Shown piece after piece: positions 1 through 6,796 of a stretch of DNA of 11,772 nt. This stretch comes from Paracoccaceae bacterium. GTDB taxonomy: Bacteria; Pseudomonadota; Alphaproteobacteria; Rhodobacterales; Rhodobacteraceae. The DNA lies in NCBI GenBank assembly GCA_007120685.1, contig SKNG01000001.1, positions 1-11,772 on the forward strand, given 5' to 3'. A program made the position numbers and the translations under genes. Below the pieces are notes generated by a model, which saw only the letters and a program-made list of their open reading frames with translations, was not told the origin of the DNA and ran no database searches. Numbering within the stretch: the stretch's first letter is position 1; each line of letters starts with the position of its first letter.

Positions 1-1103
1 ATGATCTGGCGCACCTTGATGACTTCCTGGATCTTGTAGCGGCGCGAGCGCGGGCGGCGCGGCGGGCGCAATTCGTCCGAGACATCCTCGTCGGCCACCG
101 ATTCGATCTGATCGTCGATTTCGGCGGCATGATCGGCGGCGCGGTAGGGCTTTGGCTCGTCCTCGATGCCGTTGCCGGGGCTGCGTTCGCCAGCGTCGGC
201 CGCGGCGCCTTCGTCTGCCGTCTCGGCCGCCTGTGGGGCGTCGTCGCGCTTGCTGCCGCGGCCGGACCGGCTGCGGGCGGGCCGTTTCCGGCGCCCGGCG
301 CCCTTGTCGTCGGTATCGGCTTCGGCAACCGCAACGCTGTCACCGGCATCGGCGCTGCCTTCGCCCAGATCGACCACTTCCATGCCGCCAACCTCGCGCG
401 TGGCGGTGGGGTCCTTGCCCTCGACGGGCGCGGCGATAGGCGAGCGGGGCGTGTCTTCGGCGCCTCCGTCGGGCCCGACTTCGGCGCCGCCGGTTTCCAC
501 AGCGTCCGGTGCCGGGGTTTCGGGGCGTGCCTCTGTGGCCGGCGCCTCGGGTGCGGCGCTCGCTTCCGCCGCCTGCGCTGACGCCTCGGCCGGGGCTGCA
601 TCGCTGCCGGCCTCCGTGGCCGCGATGCCGTCATCGACCGACGTTTCCGGCGCCGCCTTTCCGGCCTCCGTCTCGGCCTCGGGCGCCGTATCGTCCCCCT
701 GCGCGGCGGATCCGCCGCGTTTGCCACCGTCCCGGCTGCGCTTGCCGCGCCCGCCGCGCCCGCTGCGCGCGGCACGCCCGTTGCCGTCGTTTTCCTCGTC
801 CTGCTGGGCCTGCGCCAGCGCGCGCTCTTCTTCCAGCAGCGCCTGCCGGTCGGCCATCGGGATCTGGTAATAGTCGGGGTGAATTTCGGCAAAGGCCAGG
901 AAGCCGTGCCGGTTGCCGCCGTAATCGACAAAGGCCGCCTGCAGCGAGGGTTCGACCCGTGTTACCTTGGCCAGATAGATGTTGCCGGCAAGCTGCCGAC
1001 GGTGGACGGTCTCGAAATCGAATTCCTCGACCTTGTGTCCGTCAACCACCACCACGCGGGTTTCCTCGGCGTGGGTGGCATCGATAAGCAGTTTCTTTCC
1101 CAT
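1..1103 (-). CDS. rne: Ribonuclease E (RNase E/G family), N-terminal part, cut by window edge
   Basis: RNase E is the main endoribonuclease of mRNA decay and rRNA processing and the scaffold of the degradosome. The minus-strand frame opens with MGKKLLIDATHAEETRVVVV, followed by GNIYLAKVTRVEPSLQAAFV and YGGNRHGFLAFAEIHPDYYQ, the hallmark first half of the S1 RNA-binding domain. About 367 codons are inside the window. The second half of the S1 domain resumes near residue 356 with YKIQEVIKVRQI and runs off the edge, so the catalytic DNase I-like region and the C-terminal scaffold are not visible. Between them, about residues 108-349, lies a low-complexity insert rich in Ala, Glu, Asp and Pro with two basic patches (residues 108-130, RSGRGGRGKRSR; residues 269-288, RRKRPARSRSGRGSKR). 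A long S1 insert is, to my knowledge, usual in alphaproteobacterial RNase E. The start codon at 1103-1101 has only a weak purine-rich stretch upstream (AAGCGAGA). Confidence 0.95.
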   Translation of the reverse strand, partial: MGKKLLIDATHAEETRVVVVDGHKVEEFDFETVHRRQLAGNIYLAKVTRVEPSLQAAFVDYGGNRHGFLAFAEIHPDYYQIPMADRQALLEEERALAQAQQDEENDGNGRAARSGRGGRGKRSRDGGKRGGSAAQGDDTAPEAETEAGKAAPETSVDDGIAATEAGSDAAPAEASAQAAEASAAPEAPATEARPETPAPDAVETGGAEVGPDGGAEDTPRSPIAAPVEGKDPTATREVGGMEVVDLGEGSADAGDSVAVAEADTDDKGAGRRKRPARSRSGRGSKRDDAPQAAETADEGAAADAGERSPGNGIEDEPKPYRAADHAAEIDDQIESVADEDVSDELRPPRRPRSRRYKIQEVIKVRQI

Positions 1104-1479
1104 GATATCTCGCTTCGCGCAACCGCCGGCCCGGGCGGGCGACAAGGCCTGCCCTGACGGGTGTTGCGGTATTGGGGGCAAGCCCGGAGGGCGCGAACAC
1201 GGGGCATGGCGCGCCGCATGGGCGCGTCTGTCAACCGGTTGTGTGTTCTGCCGCCAGGCATCGCGTTTCAAGCTCCGATGCCCGCAGGCATCCGTTCGAT
1301 ACCCGGCAGGTGTCAACTGGTCCGGGAATTTTCGGGGCCCGTTTTACGGGGCGTTCAAGCCTTATGCGCCGGTGCGGCGCCAGAGGCTGTGAATTCGTTG
1401 GCCTGCACCCTTGCGGGGGCGCGGGTTCACCCCTTCACCTTAGGGGGGAAGCACCGGCAACTGCAATCGGAAAATGCAT

Positions 1480-1507
1480 CTATTAGCCTGTGATACGTCT
1501 GTGCCAG
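1480..1507 (-). promoter_or_regulatory. Possible rne promoter
   Basis: Read on the minus strand there is CTGGCA (1507-1502), a 16-base spacer and TAATAG (1485-1480). The match to sigma70 consensus is 4/6 and 3/6, so this is weak. If real, transcription would begin near 1473 and give an rne leader of about 370 bases. A TTGACA elsewhere on this strand (1316-1311) has no fitting -10 element. This is a candidate only. Confidence 0.22.
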
Positions 1508-1559
1508 GCGCCTTGCCGGCTCGGCGTCATTTCCTGCGTTCTGCCCCGGTGCGCCACGG

Positions 1560-1606
1560 ACGCGCGTTCAAACGCGCGTTTGCACGGCCCTTCCAAGGGC
1601 CGTTTT
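1560..1606 (+). terminator. Tandem hairpin element, copy A, ending in TTTT
   Basis: Two perfect inverted repeats stand back to back. The first is ACGCGCGTT/AACGCGCGT (1560-1568 and 1571-1579). The second is ACGGCCCTT/AAGGGCCGT (1584-1592 and 1595-1603) and runs directly into TTTT (1603-1606). In the plus direction the second has the form of a short intrinsic terminator. It lies between the presumed rne promoter and the glnE promoter, so it may insulate glnE from upstream transcription or end a short plus-strand RNA. A structurally matching copy in the reverse orientation is found at 11430-11475. Confidence 0.55.
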
Positions 1607-1655
1607 CGCGCCGCGCATTGGCGGCAACGACAGCGAGAGGCTGAAACGCCGGGCG

Positions 1656-1683
1656 TTGACCTTCGCCCACGGCTGGTGACAAT
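1656..1683 (+). promoter_or_regulatory. Candidate glnE promoter, possibly giving a leaderless mRNA
   Basis: TTGACC (1656-1661, 5/6 to the -35 consensus) is followed by a 16-base spacer and GACAAT (1678-1683, 4/6 to the -10 consensus). Six bases after the -10 element comes the glnE ATG at 1690, the usual distance to a transcription start. There is no good Shine-Dalgarno sequence; only GGTGA about ten bases before the ATG could serve. Sequence pattern alone; not proven. Confidence 0.4.
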
Positions 1684-1689
1684 CCCGCC

Positions 1690-4536
1690 ATGACCCAGCC
1701 AAGCGCCCCCTTCACAACCCGCCTGAGCCGCGCGCCCATCCCCCATGACGCCGACGCCGGCGCCGAGACTGCTGCCAGCTTCGCCGATCTGGCGCCCGAA
1801 CTGCGCGATCTGCTGGCCGGCACCGCCGGCTGCAGCCCCTTCCTGAAGGGCCTGATGGCGCGCGAGGACGACTGGCTGCGCGCTGCGCTTGCCGCCCCGC
1901 CAGAGGCCGCACTGGCCGATGTCTTCGCAGCACTTGGCCCCGCCGCGCCGGCCGAGACCGCCTCTGCCCTGCGCCGTGCCAAGGGGCGGGTGGCGCTCTT
2001 GGCGGCGCTGGCCGATCTGGGCGGGGTCTGGACGCTGGAGCAGGTCACCGCCGCGCTGACCGATTTCGCCGATCTGGCCGTCACCTGGGCGCTGGCCTGC
2101 CATCTGGAACCGGAAATCCGCCGGGGCAAGCTGCCGGGCGTGGACCCCGCCGAGGCCGAGGCGGCGGCCGAGGCCGGCGCCGGCATGGTGGCGCTGGCGA
2201 TGGGCAAGATGGGTGCGCGGGAGTTGAACTATTCCTCGGACATCGACCTGATCTGCCTCTTTGACGAAACCCGGTTCGAGCCTGCCGACATGATGGAGGC
2301 CCGCGCCGTTTTCATCCGCGCCACCCGCAAGATGGCCGCCATGCTGTCTGACCACATGGCCGAAGGCTATGTCTTCCGCACCGACCTGCGCCTGCGGCCC
2401 GATGCCAGCGTCACGCCGGTCTGCATCTCGATGGAAGCCGCCGAGCGGTATTACGAAAGCCTGGGCCGCACCTGGGAACGCGCGGCCTATATCAAGGCGC
2501 GGGCCTGCGCGGGCGATGTGGCCGCCGGGCAGCGGTTTCTGGACAGCCTGCGCCCCTTCGTCTGGCGTCGGCATCTGGATTTCGCCGCCATCCAGGACGC
2601 CCATGACATGCGGTTGCGGATCCGCAGCCACAAGGGCCTGGGCGGGCCGCTGGTGCTGGACAATCACGACATGAAACTGGGGATCGGCGGGATTCGCGAG
2701 ATCGAGTTTTTCACCCAGACCCGGCAGCTGATCGCCGGCGGGCGCGACCCGGATCTGCGCCTGCGCGATACCGTGGGCGGTCTGCAGGCGCTGGCCGCGA
2801 AGCGCTGGGTGCCAGAAGCGGTCACCGGGCCGCTGATCGCGCATTACCGCGAACACCGGGAGATCGAGCATCGCTTGCAGATGGTGCAGGACGCCCAGAC
2901 CCAGCGCCTGCCCCAGGGCGCGGAAGGGTTCGACCGGCTGGCGCGTTTCATGGGCGAGGGGGATACGGCCGCCTTTCGCGCCCGGCTGAAGGCGCGGCTG
3001 GCCGAGGTGGGGGAACTGACCGAGGATTTCTTCGCCCCCGGCACCCAGGCGGATGCGCCGTCCCGCCCGGCGCTGAGCGCGGCGCAGGAAAACCTGATCG
3101 AGAGTTGGCGTGCCTATCCGGCGCTGCGCTCGGAACGCGGGCGGGCCATCTTCCGTCGGCTGGAGCCCGAGATCCTGACCCGCCTGCAGGGGGCGGCCAA
3201 TCCTGATGAGGCGCTGATCGCCTTTGACCGCTTTCTGTCTGGGCTGCCGGCCGGCGTGCAACTTTTCTCGCTCTTCGAGGCCAATCCGCAACTGATCGAC
3301 CTGCTGCTGGACATCTGCGCCACCGCGCCCCGGCTGGCCGAATACCTGTCGCGCAATGCCGGGGTCTTCGATGCGGTGATCGGGGGCGATTTCTTCGCGC
3401 CCTGGCCCGGCACGGCGGCGTTGATGGCCGATCTTTCCGCCATCCTTGAAGCAGGCGCTGACTACGAGCGCCGGCTGGATGCGGCGCGGGGCTGGGCGCG
3501 GGAATGGCATTTCCGCATCGGTGTGCACCATCTGCGCGGGCTGGTGGACGGGTTCGAGGCCGCGAGCCATTATGCGCAACTGGCCGATGCCGTGCTGGCC
3601 GGGCTCTGGCCGGTAGTGGTGGAAGAGTTTTCCGCCAAGCACGGGCCGCCGCCGGGGCGGGGGGCGGTGGTGCTGGGCATGGGCTCGCTGGGGGCGGGGC
3701 GGCTGAATGCGGGCTCAGATCTGGATCTGATCGTCATCTATGACGCGGCGGGGCAGGAAGCGTCAGAGGGGCGCCGCCCGCTGGCCGCGCGGCCCTATTA
3801 CGCGCGCCTGACCCAGGCACTGGTTACGGCGCTGTCGGCGCCGATGGCGCGGGGGCGGCTTTACGAGGTAGACATGCGGCTGCGCCCCTCGGGGCGGCAG
3901 GGGCCGGTGGCGACGGCGCTGGAGAGCTTTCGCAGCTATCAGCGGGACGAGGCCTGGACCTGGGAGCATCTGGCGCTGACCCGGGCACGGCCGGTGGCGG
4001 GCTCGGCCGATCTGGGCGCGGAGGTGGAGGCCTTCCGCCGGCGGCTTCTGGCCGAGAAGGCGGAAGGGGCGGGGGTCGCGCGGGATGTGGCCGAGATGCG
4101 CGCCCGGCTGCGCGCGGCGCGCCCGCCCTTGGGGGTGTTCGATGCCCGCGCGGGGGCGGGGCGGTTGCAGGATATCGAGCTGATCGCGCAGATGGGGGCG
4201 CTGAAGGCGGCCTCGCCCGCACGGCGGGTCGAGGCGCAGCTGCTGGCCGCGCGCCGGGCCGGGGTGATCGATGCGCCGGCCGAGGCGGCGCTGGGTCGGG
4301 CCTATCGGCTGTTGTGGCGGCTGCATGCGGCCTTGCGCCTGCTGGGGCTGACGGGCGAGGGCGAGGCGCTGCCCGGTGCCGGTGCGGCGACTTTCGTGCT
4401 GCGCGAGACCGAGGCGGAGAGCGAGGCGGCGCTGGCCGGGCTGCTGGCCGATGGCGCGGGGTCGGCGGCGGCGGTGATCGAGGCCTTGCTGCCGGCGCCG
4501 GGGGCGGCCGAGGACGGCGCCGAGCGGGCCGGATAG
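1690..4536 (+). CDS. glnE: Bifunctional glutamine synthetase adenylyltransferase / adenylyl-removing enzyme
   Basis: GlnE controls ammonium assimilation by adding AMP to a tyrosine of glutamine synthetase or removing it by phosphorolysis, under control of PII protein and glutamine. The 948-residue product is close to the usual length (E. coli about 946). It contains both nucleotidyltransferase modules: an N-terminal adenylyl-removing domain with MGKMGARELNYSSDIDLI (metal-binding Asp184 and Asp186) and a C-terminal adenylyltransferase domain with GMGSLGAGRLNAGSDLDLI (Asp677 and Asp679). The stretches GIGGIREIEFFTQ and MRLRPSGRQGPVAT are also family-typical. All four catalytic aspartates are present, so both activities should be intact. 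The gene is divergent from rne and 296 bases from the following ABC exporter gene, which seems to have its own promoter. The stop is TAG at 4534-4536. Confidence 0.96.
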   Translation: MTQPSAPFTTRLSRAPIPHDADAGAETAASFADLAPELRDLLAGTAGCSPFLKGLMAREDDWLRAALAAPPEAALADVFAALGPAAPAETASALRRAKGRVALLAALADLGGVWTLEQVTAALTDFADLAVTWALACHLEPEIRRGKLPGVDPAEAEAAAEAGAGMVALAMGKMGARELNYSSDIDLICLFDETRFEPADMMEARAVFIRATRKMAAMLSDHMAEGYVFRTDLRLRPDASVTPVCISMEAAERYYESLGRTWERAAYIKARACAGDVAAGQRFLDSLRPFVWRRHLDFAAIQDAHDMRLRIRSHKGLGGPLVLDNHDMKLGIGGIREIEFFTQTRQLIAGGRDPDLRLRDTVGGLQALAAKRWVPEAVTGPLIAHYREHREIEHRLQMVQDAQTQRLPQGAEGFDRLARFMGEGDTAAFRARLKARLAEVGELTEDFFAPGTQADAPSRPALSAAQENLIESWRAYPALRSERGRAIFRRLEPEILTRLQGAANPDEALIAFDRFLSGLPAGVQLFSLFEANPQLIDLLLDICATAPRLAEYLSRNAGVFDAVIGGDFFAPWPGTAALMADLSAILEAGADYERRLDAARGWAREWHFRIGVHHLRGLVDGFEAASHYAQLADAVLAGLWPVVVEEFSAKHGPPPGRGAVVLGMGSLGAGRLNAGSDLDLIVIYDAAGQEASEGRRPLAARPYYARLTQALVTALSAPMARGRLYEVDMRLRPSGRQGPVATALESFRSYQRDEAWTWEHLALTRARPVAGSADLGAEVEAFRRRLLAEKAEGAGVARDVAEMRARLRAARPPLGVFDARAGAGRLQDIELIAQMGALKAASPARRVEAQLLAARRAGVIDAPAEAALGRAYRLLWRLHAALRLLGLTGEGEALPGAGAATFVLRETEAESEAALAGLLADGAGSAAAVIEALLPAPGAAEDGAERAG

Positions 4537-4559
4537 CGGCATTCACGCAGGGCTCCCGC

Positions 4560-4594
4560 GCCTTTGCGCCGGATTGGAAATCCGGCGCAAAGGC
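4560..4594 (+). terminator. Perfect 16-bp inverted repeat after glnE
   Basis: GCCTTTGCGCCGGATT (4560-4575) is followed by GGA and its exact reverse complement (4579-4594). It begins 24 bases after the glnE stop. No T-run follows (the next bases are TTGGGC), so it fits a transcript-end-stabilising hairpin or a weak terminator better than a classic intrinsic terminator. Confidence 0.55.
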
Positions 4595-4758
4595 TTGGGC
4601 CGGGCGCCGCGCTGGCGCGCGGCGCGGTTACGCGGGGTGGCAAGACAGGGGCCGTGCTCCGGCGTTGTGTCCCGGGCGCGGGCGCACCCGCCGTGCCCTT
4701 CGGCAGGCGATCGGTGGGGCCTGTCGGGCGGCCCCGTGCAGACAGCGTCGGCGGGCGG

Positions 4759-4787
4759 TTCACAGCACCCGCGATCTGCGCTAGAAG
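4759..4787 (+). promoter_or_regulatory. Candidate sigma70-type promoter of the ABC exporter gene
   Basis: TTCACA (4759-4764, 5/6 to the -35 consensus), exactly 17 bases, then TAGAAG (4782-4787, 4/6 to the -10 consensus). Transcription would begin near 4794, giving a 5' leader of about 39 bases that contains the shared GCGGCAACGACA motif and the ribosome binding site. Confidence 0.45.
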
Positions 4788-4832
4788 CGCGCGGCAACGA
4801 CAAGAGGCGCCGCCCTGCGGCGGCAGGGGCGC

Positions 4833-6707
4833 ATGACGCCGGACGAACACCACCCCCAACGCCCCGCGACTGCGCAGGACGGCGCTGGCCCCGCGGGCCC
4901 CAGGCGCCCGGCCGACCGGGGCCGAACCGATGTCACCGATCACGACCGCGCCCGCGACCGGCGCCTGCTTCTGTGGCTCTGGCGCACCGAGGCGCGGCCG
5001 CTGGCGCCGCTGCTGTTCCTGGCACTGTTCCTGATGGCGCTGGACGGCGCCACCATGGGCGCCTTCAGCCTGCTTATCCAGCCGCTCTTCGACGATGTGC
5101 TGATCGCCAGTGACCGCGCGGCGCTGTTCTGGGTGGCCGCCGCGGTGGCGGGTGTCTTCGTGCTGCGCGCGGTCCTCATCATCCTGCACAAGCCCCTGAC
5201 CACCTGGCTGAGCGAACGCATCGTGGCGGGGTTGCAGTACCGGCTGTTGGCGCATCTGATGCGGTTGGATCATCGCTTCTTTCACGACCACCCGCCGGGC
5301 CTGCTGATCGACCGGGTGCGCGGCGACACGCGGCAGTTGGGCGATGCCTTCATCAAGCTGGCGCCGGCGCTGGCGCGGGACATGGTGAAGGTGGTGGCGC
5401 TGCTGGGGGTCACGCTCTGGATCGACTGGCGCTGGACGTTGAGCGTGCTGCTGGTGGTGCCGCTGCTGATCCTGCCGATGGTGGGGCTGCAACGCTGGGT
5501 GCGGCGGATGGAGCGACGCTCGCGCGAGACCTCGGCCGCGGCCTCGAACCGGCTGGACGAGGTCTTCCACGGCATCTACACGATCCAGCGCAACGGGCTG
5601 GAGGACCGCGAGAGCACCCGCTATCGCGCCACCGTCAAACGCTTCATCCTGGCGCAGATGCGCGCCAAGCTGGGGGCTGCGGGGATCGTCTCGCTGGTCG
5701 AGCTGGTCTCCGCGGTGGCCTTCGTGCTGGTGGTGGTGATCGGCGCGGGCCAGATCGTCGGGGGCGAGCGCACGGTGGGCGAGTTCATGGCCTTCTTTAC
5801 CGCCTTCGCGCTGTTGACCCAGCCGCTGCGCAAGCTGAGCGCGCTGGCGGGCACGCTGCAGATCATCCTGGCCGGGCTGGAGCGGGTGCATGCGCTGATG
5901 CAGGTGCCCCCGCGCATCACCCAGCCCGCGCCGCCGCTGGCGCCGCTGCCGGATGCCGGCGCGGCCGGGGTGCGGTTCGAGGATGTGCATTTCGCCTACG
6001 GGACCGAGCCGGTGCTGCGCGGTTTCACCATGGAGGCTGCGCCAGGCAAGGTGACGGCGCTGGTGGGGCCGTCGGGGGCGGGGAAATCGACGGTCTTCAC
6101 CCTGCTGGCGCGGCTGGCCGATCCGCAGGCGGGGCGGGTCTTGATCGGCGGGCAGGATATCCGGCGGCTGGATCTGGCGGGCCTGCGCAACATGATCTCG
6201 GTGGTGGCGCAGGACAGCGCGCTCTTTGACGAGAGCCTGCGCGACAATATCCTGCTGGGCGCCGAGGGTGTGAGCGAGGCGCAGCTGCGCGCCGCGCTGG
6301 AGGCCGCGCATGTGGCCGAGTTCCTTGACCAGCTGCCCGAAGGGCTGGAGACGCGGGTGGGGCCGAGGGGTTCGGCGCTTTCGGGCGGGCAGCGTCAACG
6401 GGTGGCGATTGCCCGCGCGATCCTGCGCGACCGGCCGATACTGCTGCTGGACGAGGCGACCTCGGCGCTGGATGCGCGATCCGAGCGGCTGGTGCAGGCG
6501 GCGCTGGAGCGGTTGAGCGCGGGGCGCACGACGCTGGTGATCGCGCATCGGCTGGCGACGGTGCGCGGCGCCGACAGGATCGTGGTGATGGAGCGGGGCC
6601 TTGTGGTGGAAGAGGGCACGCATGAGGCGCTGATCGCCCGCGACGGGGCCTATGCGCGGCTGCATGCGATGCAGTTCGGGGGTGGGGAGACGCCCGGGGC
6701 GGTTTGA
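4833..6707 (+). CDS. MsbA-like ABC exporter half-transporter (membrane domain fused to ATPase)
   Basis: A half-size ABC exporter of 624 residues that should act as a homodimer in the inner membrane. Residues about 50-340 form a type I exporter membrane domain with several strongly hydrophobic helices (for example LAPLLFLALFLMALDG and TLSVLLVVPLLILPMVGL). The ATPase domain has Walker A GPSGAGKST (412-420), Q-loop Gln460, signature LSGGQ (516-520), Walker B ILLLDEA with catalytic Glu541, and switch His572. All key residues are intact. The substrate cannot be read from sequence. Similarity is to the MsbA/lipid A and multidrug exporter group, but I see no neighbouring lipid A gene, so I give no symbol. 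The first 45 or so residues are charged, Pro/Arg/Asp-rich and have no alternative in-frame start before the membrane part, so the ATG at 4833, with its G-rich ribosome binding site, is the likely start. Confidence 0.9.
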   Translation: MTPDEHHPQRPATAQDGAGPAGPRRPADRGRTDVTDHDRARDRRLLLWLWRTEARPLAPLLFLALFLMALDGATMGAFSLLIQPLFDDVLIASDRAALFWVAAAVAGVFVLRAVLIILHKPLTTWLSERIVAGLQYRLLAHLMRLDHRFFHDHPPGLLIDRVRGDTRQLGDAFIKLAPALARDMVKVVALLGVTLWIDWRWTLSVLLVVPLLILPMVGLQRWVRRMERRSRETSAAASNRLDEVFHGIYTIQRNGLEDRESTRYRATVKRFILAQMRAKLGAAGIVSLVELVSAVAFVLVVVIGAGQIVGGERTVGEFMAFFTAFALLTQPLRKLSALAGTLQIILAGLERVHALMQVPPRITQPAPPLAPLPDAGAAGVRFEDVHFAYGTEPVLRGFTMEAAPGKVTALVGPSGAGKSTVFTLLARLADPQAGRVLIGGQDIRRLDLAGLRNMISVVAQDSALFDESLRDNILLGAEGVSEAQLRAALEAAHVAEFLDQLPEGLETRVGPRGSALSGGQRQRVAIARAILRDRPILLLDEATSALDARSERLVQAALERLSAGRTTLVIAHRLATVRGADRIVVMERGLVVEEGTHEALIARDGAYARLHAMQFGGGETPGAV

Positions 6708-6725
6708 TGCGGCGGTGACCGGGCA

Positions 6726-6785
6726 GGGGGGCGCTGCCCCCCGTCGGCTACGCCGACTCCCCCCGGGATATTTGAGGAGCAAAGA
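6726..6785. repeat. Family-type intergenic element between convergent genes (double hairpin plus tail)
   Basis: GGGGGGC-GCT-GCCCCCC (6726-6742) is followed directly by GTCGGC-TAC-GCCGAC (6743-6757), a C-run (6759-6764) that could instead pair with the first G-run, and then GGGATATTTGAGGAGCAAAG (6765-6784). I recognise this arrangement as a recurrent gene-end sequence in Rhodobacter/Paracoccus-type genomes. That is recollection, not a search. It sits between the exporter gene (plus) and the ABC-F gene (minus), which converge here with 89 bases between stops, so a bidirectional terminator or mRNA 3'-end role is the natural guess. Confidence 0.6.
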
Positions 6786-6796
6786 GGGGGCCGGGT

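Larger units (their letters stand above)
1104..1689. other. Divergent rne/glnE intergenic region (586 bases), no convincing gene
   Basis: No open frame here has a ribosome binding site, codon bias or recognisable protein, so I treat it as regulatory. The part next to rne (1104 to about 1475) would be the rne 5' leader. On either strand it can form small hairpins: 1277-1292 (6-bp stem GATGCC/GGCATC), 1338-1350 (CCCGT, TTT, ACGGG) and 1366-1380 (GCGCC, five-base loop, GGCGC). A 10-bp palindrome CAACCGGTTG sits at 1232-1241, overlapping a minus-strand TTGACA that has no fitting -10 element. The middle holds a tandem hairpin (1560-1606). The right end holds a candidate glnE promoter (1656-1683). 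Confidence 0.6.
4537..4832. other. glnE-ABC exporter intergenic region (296 bases)
   Basis: It holds a perfect hairpin just after glnE (4560-4594), a stretch of about 160 very GC-rich bases in which I see no gene or motif, and a promoter-like pair at 4759-4787. The 12-mer GCGGCAACGACA at 4791-4802 is shared with the glnE upstream region (1621-1632). A G-rich ribosome binding site (GGCAGGGGC) stands directly before the ATG at 4833. Confidence 0.5.

Noticed and set aside
129..870. Overlapping plus-strand frames opposite rne
   Set aside because: They are antisense to the Ala/Glu/Arg-rich RNase E insert; the flanking S1 halves show that the minus frame is the real one.
962..1261. Minus-strand frame of 99 codons overlapping the rne start
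   Set aside because: It overlaps the conserved first half of the RNase E S1 domain in another frame.
1229..1316. Two minus-strand TTGACA boxes as rne promoters
   Set aside because: The -35 matches are perfect (1234-1229 and 1316-1311), but at 15-19 bases spacing no acceptable -10 sequence follows.
1161..1493. Plus-strand frames of about 100 codons in the rne leader
   Set aside because: No ribosome binding site and no recognisable product, and two overlapping frames are equally open; no reason to choose either.
1483..3642. Open frame of 719 codons on the minus strand opposite glnE
   Set aside because: It mirrors glnE in a GC-rich genome where stop codons are rare. The translation is His/Arg/Gln/Gly-rich without recognisable domains, while the plus strand has full GlnE motifs.
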